Below are positions 1 through 5,079 of a stretch of 5,079 nucleotides of DNA, piece by piece (within the stretch, counting starts at the first letter, position 1; the number at the start of each line of letters is the position of its first letter). Under the pieces are notes generated by a model, which was not told the DNA's origin, searched no databases, and saw nothing but the letters and a program-made list of their open reading frames with translations. The stretch is taken from the NCBI GenBank assembly GCA_020348765.1, contig CP070753.1, forward strand, positions 2,783,125 through 2,788,203. The letters are read 5' to 3'. A program made the translations under genes and the position numbers. This DNA comes from Burkholderiales bacterium (lineage in GTDB: Bacteria; Pseudomonadota; Gammaproteobacteria; Burkholderiales; Burkholderiaceae_E).

Positions 1-876
1 AACCTTCCCGATGCACTCGGGTTCGTCGCCGGGCTGGACGCATCGAAGCCCGACATCAACGCGGTGGTCGAGAACGGCAAGAAGGCGTTCGCCGGCTACG
101 AACTGGCCGGTCACACGCTGGGGGTGGTCGGGCTCGGCCGCATCGGCTGCCTGGTGGCCGAAGCGGCGATCCGGCTCGGCATGCAGGTGGTCGGTTACGA
201 CCCGGAGATCACGGTCGACGCCGCCTGGAGCCTTCCTGCGCAGGTGCGCAAGGCCCACTCGCTGCAAGAGGTCCTGAAGGCAAGCCACATGGTGAGCCTG
301 CACGTGCCGCTGGTCGAGGCGACACGGCGACTGATCGACGGCGCGGCGCTGGAGCAGATGCGTCACACCGCGGTGCTGCTCAACTTCTCGCGCGAAGGCG
401 TGGTCGACGCTGAAGCGGTGGCCACCGCGCTGGAGGGCAACAAGCTGGGACGCTACGTGTGCGACTTCCCGGCCAAGGCCATCCACGGGCACCCGAAGGT
501 GATCGCGCTGCCGCACCTGGGCGCGTCCACCCGCGAGGCCGAGGAGAACTGCGCCGTCATGGTCGCCGACCAGATACGCGACTACCTCGAGAACGGCACC
601 GTTCGCAACTCGGTCAATTTCCCGGAAGCGGTCGTGCCCCGCGAGTCGGGTTATCGGGTCGCGATCGCGAACGCGAACGTGCCGAACATGCTCAGTCAGA
701 TCTCGACCGCGATGGCCGACGGACGGCTGAACATCCACAACATGCTGAACAAGTCGCTCGGCGACATGGCCTACACGATCGTCGACACCGACAGCGCAGT
801 GCCCAAGCGCGTGATCAAGGCGATCGGATCGATCGAGGGCGTGCTCGCGGTGCGCTACCTGCCGGCGCCGACCTAG
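1..876 (+). CDS. serA: D-3-phosphoglycerate dehydrogenase, short ACT-domain type (5' end outside window)
   Basis: This enzyme oxidises 3-phosphoglycerate to 3-phosphohydroxypyruvate with NAD+, the first step of phosphorylated serine biosynthesis, in the cytosol. The frame is open from base 1 to the TAG at 874-876, giving 291 visible residues. Family members of this short type are about 390-410 residues, so roughly 100 N-terminal residues lie upstream. Visible landmarks, in window residue numbers, are the Rossmann dinucleotide motif GLGRIG (44-49), the substrate/catalytic arginine in NFSREG (R131), and the catalytic histidine in PHLGAST (H172). A C-terminal ACT domain spans about 218-288 (YRVAIANANVPNML... 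to VRYLP). There is no intervening domain as in long-type SerA. Oddity: the segment DFPAKAIHGHP (155-165) has lysine or alanine where most 2-hydroxyacid dehydrogenases carry the catalytic glutamate. Family assignment is firm; the exact substrate is inferred from overall similarity. Confidence 0.93.
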   Translation, partial: NLPDALGFVAGLDASKPDINAVVENGKKAFAGYELAGHTLGVVGLGRIGCLVAEAAIRLGMQVVGYDPEITVDAAWSLPAQVRKAHSLQEVLKASHMVSLHVPLVEATRRLIDGAALEQMRHTAVLLNFSREGVVDAEAVATALEGNKLGRYVCDFPAKAIHGHPKVIALPHLGASTREAEENCAVMVADQIRDYLENGTVRNSVNFPEAVVPRESGYRVAIANANVPNMLSQISTAMADGRLNIHNMLNKSLGDMAYTIVDTDSAVPKRVIKAIGSIEGVLAVRYLPAPT

Positions 877-1021
877 CGCGTGCGCGAAAGCCCGCTGCGG
901 CAGGCGTAGCGATTGGCGCAGTCGGGCCGATCGCGGCCATCGGCGCGATTCGCGGCATCGTCGATGGGCGCTGCTCGCACCGGACGCGGCCATTGCACGC
1001 GCCGCCGCGCGTCAAGTGGCT

Positions 1022-1062
1022 CGTGCGCCGTTCGTGGCCCGACGTGCGCCGTTTGTCGGCCG
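1022..1062. repeat. Two-copy direct repeat, 21-base period
   Basis: Copy one is CGTGCGCCGTTCGTGGCCCG at 1022-1041 and copy two is CGTGCGCCGTTTGTCGGCCG at 1043-1062; 17 of 20 positions match and the first 11 are identical. A 21-base spacing is close to two turns of B-DNA, so both copies would face the same side of the helix. The pair ends 36 bases before a promoter-like -35 at 1099. This is compatible with an activator site for the PAS-GGDEF gene, but chance duplication in GC-rich DNA is also possible. The repeat is seen directly; its function is inference. Confidence 0.5.
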
Positions 1063-1098
1063 GGCGCGCCAGCGCGGACACCAGCCTGGACGCTCGCC

Positions 1099-1128
1099 TT
1101 GCCCGCAGGCCGAGTCGACCGGCACAAT
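1099..1128 (+). promoter_or_regulatory. Candidate sigma-70 promoter for the PAS-GGDEF gene
   Basis: TTGCCC at 1099-1104 and CACAAT at 1123-1128 are separated by 18 bases and lie about 107 bases before the ATG at 1235. Each hexamer matches the consensus only partly (4 of 6 for -35 TTGACA and 4 of 6 for -10 TATAAT). An A/T-containing hexamer is uncommon in this gap, which is the main reason to list it. No transcription start can be confirmed from sequence alone. Confidence 0.3.
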
Positions 1129-1234
1129 GGTGCGATTCCCAGGATCGGACGTCGATCGGCTGCGCGCTGCGCCCGGGTGATCTCGCCGGGAACGCGGGCT
1201 CGATTTGCCGGGCGGCGGGCGCGACGCGGCGACC

Positions 1235-2269
1235 ATGAAGACGACAACGCAGTCGGCGACGTTTCGCGAGCGGCTCCTGTGGCGGTTGGCCCGCACGCTG
1301 AGGCTGCCCGTCGAAGGCGTTGCTGCATCCGGCCTCGCAGGTGCAAGCGCACGCGAGGCGGCGCAGCGCGCGCGCGAGACCGAGGCGCGGCTGCAGATGT
1401 ATGCGGCCGCGTTCCGGAGCTCGAGCGACGCCATGGTGCTGCTCACCCCCGAAGGCGTGATCACCGAGGTCAATCCGGCCGGAGAACAGATGACCGGTGC
1501 TCGGCGCGATCAGCTGCTCGGACATCAGCTCTTCGCGCGCGCCGAAGGCCTGAACCCGCCGGAGCTGTTCGAGGCGGTGTGGTGTGCGATCCGGGCCTCG
1601 GGCTCGTGGTCGGGCGAGGTGCTGGCCGCGCGCCTGAACGGCGAGCAGTATCCCGCCTGGTTGACGCTGAATGCGATTCGGGGTGACGACGGGCGCGTGG
1701 CCCACCTGGTGTGCGTGGCGCGCGACATCACCGAACGCAAGCGCAGCGAGGCCGAGCTCGAGCACCGCGCCTTTCACGACCCGTTGACGGGCCTGGCCAA
1801 TCGGGCACTGCTCTCGGACCGGCTCGAGGTGGCGCTCGCGCATGCCGAGCGAAACGGCTGCCAGCTGGCATTGATGTACGTCGACCTGGACCGGTTCAAG
1901 GCGATCAACGACCGCTGGGGCCATGCCGCCGGCGATCGTGTGCTGCTCGAGATCGGCCGCAGGATCGCGTCGCTGGTGCGCTCGGTCGACACCGTGGCGC
2001 GTCTGGGCGGCGACGAGTTCGTGATCCTGCTCGCGGCCCTGCCCTCGCAGGAACTCGCGATCGGCATCGCCGACCGACTGATCGACGCGGTGGCGCGCCC
2101 CGTCGATCTCGGGTTCGACACGGTGGCGATCGGTGCCAGCGTCGGCGTCAGCTTCTTCCCGCGCGACGGGCGCGATGCGATCTCGCTCGGGCGCAACGCG
2201 GATCGCGCGCTGTACGAGGCGAAATCGGCCGGGCGGGGGCGCTCCCGGGTGTTTCGCACCGACGACTGA
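1235..2269 (+). CDS. Soluble PAS-GGDEF diguanylate cyclase
   Basis: A predicted enzyme of 344 residues that condenses two GTP into cyclic di-GMP, the second messenger for motility and biofilm decisions. Residues 1-50 are basic and alanine-rich with no membrane helix or signal peptide, so the protein is probably cytosolic. A PAS sensor domain spans about 53-165 ([24 protein letters not shown]) and ends in the linker [14 protein letters not shown], a typical PAS-to-GGDEF signalling helix. The GGDEF domain starts at [11 protein letters not shown] (180-190). It has the metal-binding aspartate in YVDLDRFK (D217), an intact GGDEF signature (258-262), and an RxxD inhibitory site, RSVD, at 249-252, exactly five residues upstream. 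It therefore looks catalytically active and product-inhibited. No EAL domain follows. ATG 1235 was chosen over an in-frame TTG at 1205; neither has a strong Shine-Dalgarno. The PAS ligand cannot be told from sequence. Confidence 0.93.
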   Translation: MKTTTQSATFRERLLWRLARTLRLPVEGVAASGLAGASAREAAQRARETEARLQMYAAAFRSSSDAMVLLTPEGVITEVNPAGEQMTGARRDQLLGHQLFARAEGLNPPELFEAVWCAIRASGSWSGEVLAARLNGEQYPAWLTLNAIRGDDGRVAHLVCVARDITERKRSEAELEHRAFHDPLTGLANRALLSDRLEVALAHAERNGCQLALMYVDLDRFKAINDRWGHAAGDRVLLEIGRRIASLVRSVDTVARLGGDEFVILLAALPSQELAIGIADRLIDAVARPVDLGFDTVAIGASVGVSFFPRDGRDAISLGRNADRALYEAKSAGRGRSRVFRTDD

Positions 2270-2292
2270 GCCGATGGCCGGGCCCACGTCGC

Positions 2293-2306
2293 TAGAATGC
2301 GGCATT
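2293..2306 (+). promoter_or_regulatory. Candidate -10 element with overlapping palindrome before pyrF
   Basis: TAGAAT at 2293-2298 matches the sigma-70 -10 consensus at 4 of 6 positions and sits in the context GCTAGAATGCGG, a form I associate with betaproteobacterial promoters. It would give a leader of roughly 20-25 bases before the GTG at 2328. No good -35 is visible at the expected distance. The -10 overlaps a perfect 11-base palindrome, AATGC-G-GCATT (2296-2306), which would cover the transcription start and could be an operator. It suggests that pyrF has its own promoter despite following the cyclase gene by only 58 bases. Confidence 0.4.
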
Positions 2307-2312
2307 GGCCTC

Positions 2313-2318
2313 GGGGAG
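2313..2318 (+). promoter_or_regulatory. Ribosome binding site that decides the pyrF start
   Basis: GGGGAG at 2313-2318 is a good Shine-Dalgarno, with nine bases between it and the GTG at 2328-2330. It supports the GTG start over upstream in-frame starts, which would overlap the cyclase gene, and over the internal ATG at 2343. Confidence 0.65.
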
Positions 2319-2327
2319 AGCGGCAAC

Positions 2328-3152
2328 GTGGATTTCGTCTCGATGCTCGAGCGGGCGTGGGCGAGCGCCGACTCGCTCTTGTGCGTGGGTCTGGATCCCG
2401 ATCCGTCCAGGCTGCCCGGGCCGTTTCACGCCGGCACCGACCGACTGCTGCGATTCTGCAGCGCGATCGCCGATGCCACCGCAGACATCGCCTGCGCGTT
2501 CAAGCCCCAGATCGCGTATTTCGCGGCGCATCGCGCCGAGGGCCAGCTCGAGGCCCTGATCGCACAGCTGCACGACCGCCACCCCCAGGTCCCGGTCGTG
2601 CTCGACGCCAAGCGCGGCGACATCGGCTCGACGGCCGAGCAGTACGCGCGCGAAGCCTTCGAGCGCTACCGGGCGGACGCGGTGACGGTCAACCCCTACC
2701 TCGGTTTCGACAGCATCGAGCCGTATCTGGCCTACCCGGACAAGGGCGTGTTCCTGTTGTGCCGAACGTCCAACCCGGGCGGCGCCGACCTGCGGGGGCT
2801 GGACGTCGGCGGCGAGCGACTCTACGAGCGGCTCGCGCGCCTGGCCGCGGGCCAGTGGAACGCCGGCGGCCAGATCGGTCTGGTGGTCGGCGCCACCTAT
2901 CCGCAGGAGCTCGCGCGGGTGCGCGCGATCGTCGGCGACATGCCGCTGCTGGTGCCCGGCGTCGGCGCGCAGGGCGCCGACATCGAGGCCTGCGTGCGCG
3001 CTGGCGCCGACAGCCGCGCCGGCGGCATGCTGGTCAACTCCGCGCGCGCGATCCTGTATGCCTCGGCCGGCGACGATTTCGCACAGGCTGCGCGCGAGGT
3101 CGCGCTGCGCACGCGCAACGCGCTGAACGCCGCGCGGCGCGCGCTGCGCTAG
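2328..3152 (+). CDS. pyrF: Orotidine-5'-phosphate decarboxylase, PyrF type 2
   Basis: This enzyme decarboxylates OMP to UMP, the last step of de novo pyrimidine nucleotide synthesis, in the cytosol. The GTG start gives 274 residues, normal for the longer PyrF subfamily of about 270-280 residues. The N-terminus reads [15 protein letters not shown], with the substrate-binding aspartate. K59 in AFKPQIAYF and the D93/K95/D98 set in DAKRGDI form the conserved catalytic charge network. RTSNPGG follows, then the phosphate-binding segment [13 protein letters not shown] (around 211), and R240 in NSARAILYA near the C-terminus. The frame remains open upstream to 2133, but that stretch overlaps the GGDEF gene and translates as low-complexity sequence without family similarity, so it is excluded. 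It lies 58 bases after the cyclase gene and probably has its own promoter. No oddities are seen in the catalytic residues. Confidence 0.96.
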   Translation: MDFVSMLERAWASADSLLCVGLDPDPSRLPGPFHAGTDRLLRFCSAIADATADIACAFKPQIAYFAAHRAEGQLEALIAQLHDRHPQVPVVLDAKRGDIGSTAEQYAREAFERYRADAVTVNPYLGFDSIEPYLAYPDKGVFLLCRTSNPGGADLRGLDVGGERLYERLARLAAGQWNAGGQIGLVVGATYPQELARVRAIVGDMPLLVPGVGAQGADIEACVRAGADSRAGGMLVNSARAILYASAGDDFAQAAREVALRTRNALNAARRALR

Positions 3153-3208
3153 CGACGGGTCGCATTCGCGCGCCCGGCGCGGTACAGTTGCGCGGTCTGT
3201 CACAGCCG

Positions 3209-3227
3209 GGCGCGGCCAGGCCGCGCC
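3209..3227. promoter_or_regulatory. Perfect 19-base palindrome in the pyrF-response regulator spacer
   Basis: GGCGCGGCC-A-GGCCGCGCC has nine-base arms around a single central A. As RNA it would form an eight-pair stem, all G-C, with a CAG loop. It ends ten bases before the response regulator ATG at 3238. No T-run follows, so a normal intrinsic terminator for pyrF is unlikely. It could be an operator bound by the regulator or another dimer, or a leader hairpin affecting translation. The same spacer has two smaller palindromes, CGCGCC-C-GGCGCG at 3169-3181 and CTGT-C-ACAG at 3197-3205. A poor -10-like TACAGT lies at 3183-3188. The symmetry is directly visible; any function is inferred. Confidence 0.45.
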
Positions 3228-3237
3228 GCTCGAGGCG

Positions 3238-3912
3238 ATGCGAATTCTGGTGGCCGAGGATGACCGTGTGCTGGGCGACGGCCTGCGCCGCTCGTTGCGC
3301 GCGGCCGGCTATGCGGTCGATGTCGTGGCCAGTGGTCGAGACGCGGACACGGCGCTCTCCACTTCGAGCTTCGACCTGCTGATCCTGGACCTGGGGCTGC
3401 CGGGAATGTCGGGTCTGGAGGTGCTCAAGCGGCTGCGTGCCAACGGCGGCAGCGTGCCGGTGCTGATCCTGACGGCGGCCGATTCGGTCGAACAGCGCGT
3501 GCGCGGGCTCGACCTCGGCGCCGACGATTTCATGGCCAAGCCGTTCGCCCTCTCCGAGCTCGAGGCCCGCATCCGCGCGCTGGTGCGGCGCGGCGCGAAC
3601 AGCTCCTCGTCGCGATTCCGCTACGGCGCGCTGACCTTCGACCAGGTCGGGCGCGTGGCGTTCCTGAACCAACAGCCGCTCGAGCTGTCGGCGCGCGAAC
3701 TCGGCCTGCTCGAAGTGCTGCTGCAGCGCGTGGGCCGGCTGGTCAGCAAGGAGCAGATCGTCGATCACCTGTGTGAATGGGGCGAAGAGGTCAGCCACAA
3801 CGCGATCGAGGTCTACATGCATCGACTGCGCAAGAAGCTGGAGTGCAGCGACGTGCGCATCGCCACGGTGCGGGGCCTGGGCTACTGCCTCGAGCGGCTG
3901 GCCGAATCGTAG
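3238..3912 (+). CDS. OmpR-family response regulator, TctD-like
   Basis: A two-component transcription factor of 224 residues, normal for the OmpR/PhoB family. The receiver domain (1-117) has the acidic pair D8/D9, the phosphoacceptor D51 in LLILDLGLPGMSG, the switch threonine T79 in LILTAAD, and the conserved lysine K101 in DFMAKPF; the aromatic switch position is F98. A short serine-rich linker (121-126) leads to a C-terminal winged-helix DNA-binding domain (about 127-220). That domain contains SARELGLLEVLLQRVGRLVSK, the recognition helix NAIEVYMHRLRKKL, and the wing VRGLGYCL. All residues needed for phosphorylation are present. Only GAGG at 3232-3235, too close to the ATG, resembles a Shine-Dalgarno, so translation initiation may be weak or structured. 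The kinase gene begins 15 bases after its stop, so the two are almost certainly co-transcribed partners. Its target genes are not in view; resemblance to TctD and the partner's sensor domain suggest carboxylate-related regulation. Confidence 0.93.
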   Translation: MRILVAEDDRVLGDGLRRSLRAAGYAVDVVASGRDADTALSTSSFDLLILDLGLPGMSGLEVLKRLRANGGSVPVLILTAADSVEQRVRGLDLGADDFMAKPFALSELEARIRALVRRGANSSSSRFRYGALTFDQVGRVAFLNQQPLELSARELGLLEVLLQRVGRLVSKEQIVDHLCEWGEEVSHNAIEVYMHRLRKKLECSDVRIATVRGLGYCLERLAES

Positions 3913-3927
3913 CGGCGGGCGCGATCG

Positions 3928-5079
3928 ATGAGTGCAATCGAGCGACTGCCGGTATTCCTTCGGGACCTGATCAGCACGCACGAGTCGGACCCGAGCGCGA
4001 GCGCCGAGCTGCCCCGGGTCGCGCGCCGCTGGGCGTCGCGGCGCACGACGCCCAACGTCGAGCCGCATTCCCTGTTCGGGGAGATACTCGACATCATGCT
4101 GGCGCCACTGCTGCTGGTCTGGCCGCTGTCGGTGGCGATCACGTTCGTCGTTGCACGCTCGCTGGCCGACGGGCCGTTCGATCGCCTGCTCGAGGACCGG
4201 GCCGCGGTGCTGGCACGCCAGGTGGCGGTGGCCCCGAACGAGATCCGCGTGCCCCTGGCGCCGGCAGCCACCGAGCTGCTGCATGCCGACGACGAGGACA
4301 AGGTCGTGTACCAGGTGATGGGCCCGGGCGGCGAGCGCCTGGTCGGCGACGCCTCCCTGCCGCCGCCGCACCTGTACGACTTCCCGGAGCCCGGTGTGGT
4401 CAAGATCCGGACTGCGCTGTTCCGCGGCGAGGAGGTCAGGGTGGCCTACACGCTGGTCGAGGTGCCGGTGGCGGCGATCGAGGGCGAGCGCCCGGTGCTG
4501 GTCCAGGTTGCCGAGACGCTGGGCAAGCGCAATCGACTGGCCAACGAGATCATCAAGGGCGTGATCTTTCCGCAGTTCGTGATCCTGCCGATCGCGGTCG
4601 GTCTGGTCTGGTTCGGCCTCTCGCGCGGGCTGGCGCCGCTGAAGCTGCTCGAGCGGCGCATCCAGGACCGCACCAACGAGGATCTGTCGCCGATCGATCC
4701 GCGCAGCGCGCCGGAGGAAATCGTGCCGCTGATCGAGTCCTTCAATGACTTGCTGAGGCGGCTCGACGAGACGATGCGTGCACAGAAGCGGTTCATCGCC
4801 GACGCGGCGCATCAGATCAAGACGCCGCTGGCCGGGCTGCAGACGCAGGCCGAACTGGCGATGCGCGAATCCGATCCGGAGGAGCTGCGGCGCACGCTGC
4901 AGCAGCTCTCGAGCAGCGCCGCGCGCACCGGTCGCATGATGAGCCAGTTGCTCGCTCTTGCGCGCGCCGAGCATTGGGGCGACACGCTGGGTTTCGAGCA
5001 GCTCGATCTGGCCGCGTTCGCGCGCGACGTGATGAGCGACTGGGTTCCGATCGCGCTGCAGCGCCGCATCGACCTCGGC
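3928..5079 (+). CDS. TctE-type sensor histidine kinase (3' end outside window)
   Basis: An inner-membrane sensor kinase predicted to phosphorylate the adjacent response regulator. The frame is open from ATG 3928 to the window edge: 384 residues, of about 460-520 in the family. Order: a cytoplasmic N-terminal tail (1-54) rich in charged residues; membrane helix 1 (about 55-76, LAPLLLVWPLSVAITFVV); and a periplasmic sensor region (about 77-211) resembling the 2CSK_N domain of TctE kinases, with LLHADDEDKVVYQV and FRGEEVRVAY. Then come membrane helix 2 (about 212-231), a HAMP-like linker (232-285), and the dimerisation/phosphoacceptor domain with H295 in ADAAHQIKTPLAGLQTQAELA. The ATP-binding N and G boxes lie beyond the edge. 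The long N-terminal tail is slightly unusual; the next in-frame ATG (4096) would begin inside helix 1. The upstream GGCGGG at 3914-3919 is a weak Shine-Dalgarno, and translational coupling to the regulator gene is likely. The ligand is unknown; di- or tricarboxylates are the family precedent. Confidence 0.92.
   Translation, partial: MSAIERLPVFLRDLISTHESDPSASAELPRVARRWASRRTTPNVEPHSLFGEILDIMLAPLLLVWPLSVAITFVVARSLADGPFDRLLEDRAAVLARQVAVAPNEIRVPLAPAATELLHADDEDKVVYQVMGPGGERLVGDASLPPPHLYDFPEPGVVKIRTALFRGEEVRVAYTLVEVPVAAIEGERPVLVQVAETLGKRNRLANEIIKGVIFPQFVILPIAVGLVWFGLSRGLAPLKLLERRIQDRTNEDLSPIDPRSAPEEIVPLIESFNDLLRRLDETMRAQKRFIADAAHQIKTPLAGLQTQAELAMRESDPEELRRTLQQLSSSAARTGRMMSQLLALARAEHWGDTLGFEQLDLAAFARDVMSDWVPIALQRRIDLG

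Larger units (their letters stand above)
877..1234. other. 358-base intergenic region without a convincing gene
   Basis: This gap separates serA from the PAS-GGDEF gene. Frames are open here on both strands, but their translations are arginine/alanine-rich and low in complexity, typical of shadow frames in GC-rich DNA, and I recognise no protein family. It holds an inverted repeat GCCGAT-N7-ATCGGC at 926-944 with no T-run after it, so it is not a standard intrinsic terminator. It also holds an 11-base palindrome CATCGTCGATG at 956-966, a two-copy direct repeat at 1022-1062 and a weak promoter-like pair at 1099-1128. The reading frame of the downstream gene is closed by a TGA at 1178-1180, so that gene cannot extend far into the gap. 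Confidence 0.6.

Noticed and set aside
926..944. Inverted repeat as a rho-independent terminator for serA
   Set aside because: It has only six-base arms, a seven-base loop and no following T-run.
1205..1234. TTG start ten residues upstream of the cyclase ATG
   Set aside because: It is possible, but the added residues PGGGRDAAT have no family support and no clear ribosome binding site precedes the TTG.
459..1238. Plus-strand frame spanning the end of serA and the gap
   Set aside because: It overlaps serA out of frame, and the part in the gap is low-complexity without similarity to a known family, so I do not call a gene in the gap.
815..2326. 503-codon open frame on the minus strand
   Set aside because: It runs antisense to the PAS-GGDEF gene and the adjoining gap. 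Its translation is rich in Arg/Ala/His/Gln with no recognisable domain, as expected from a mirror frame of GC-biased coding DNA.
2133..2327. Upstream extension of pyrF
   Set aside because: It would overlap the end of the cyclase gene and add about 65 low-complexity residues. The GTG at 2328 has a good Shine-Dalgarno and gives the normal family N-terminus.
2297..3382. 361-codon plus-strand frame overlapping pyrF
   Set aside because: It is an out-of-frame, arginine-rich translation of pyrF; the pyrF frame carries all catalytic motifs.
4096..4098. Alternative ATG start for the histidine kinase
   Set aside because: It would remove the SLFGEILD segment that I recall as conserved in this kinase type, and would start inside the first membrane helix.
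3034..4974. 646-codon open frame on the minus strand
   Set aside because: It is antisense to the response regulator and kinase, both of which have full family motifs. Its composition is shadow-like (Arg, Gln, His repeats) with no domain I can name.
1..5079. Novel multi-gene system, mobile element, CRISPR array or structural RNA gene
   Set aside because: All substantial frames are explained by common chromosomal families. I saw no transposase, integrase, terminal repeats, regularly spaced repeats or tRNA-like cloverleaf, and composition looks uniform throughout.

Overview
The window is GC-rich DNA with strong third-position G/C preference, and all genes lie on the plus strand. Protein features point to a betaproteobacterium, probably of the order Burkholderiales. 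These are a short ACT-type SerA, a PyrF of the [15 protein letters not shown] type, and a TctE-type sensor kinase with an SLFGEILD...LAPLLLVWPLSVAI entry into its first membrane helix. The taxonomic call comes from remembered family resemblance, not from a search.

Layout from left to right: (1) the C-terminal three quarters of a D-3-phosphoglycerate dehydrogenase (serA, 1-876, start off the left edge). (2) A 358-base gap with no convincing gene, holding a two-copy 21-base-period direct repeat and a weak promoter candidate. (3) A soluble PAS-GGDEF diguanylate cyclase (1235-2269) with intact active and inhibitory sites. (4) pyrF, orotidine-5'-phosphate decarboxylase (GTG start at 2328, end 3152), with its own probable -10 element and Shine-Dalgarno. 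(5) An 85-base spacer with a perfect 19-base palindrome. (6) An OmpR-family response regulator (3238-3912), followed 15 bases later by (7) a TctE-type histidine kinase (3928 to the right edge, cut off before its ATPase domain).

The last two genes form a clear two-component operon resembling TctD/TctE carboxylate-sensing pairs. The other genes are a serine-biosynthesis enzyme, a c-di-GMP enzyme and a pyrimidine-biosynthesis enzyme. They look like independent neighbours sharing a strand, not one pathway. I see no mobile element, CRISPR array, tRNA, rRNA or new multi-gene system. The points worth a second look are an apparent loss of the usual catalytic glutamate in SerA, the repeat upstream of the cyclase, and the palindromes in front of pyrF and the response regulator.
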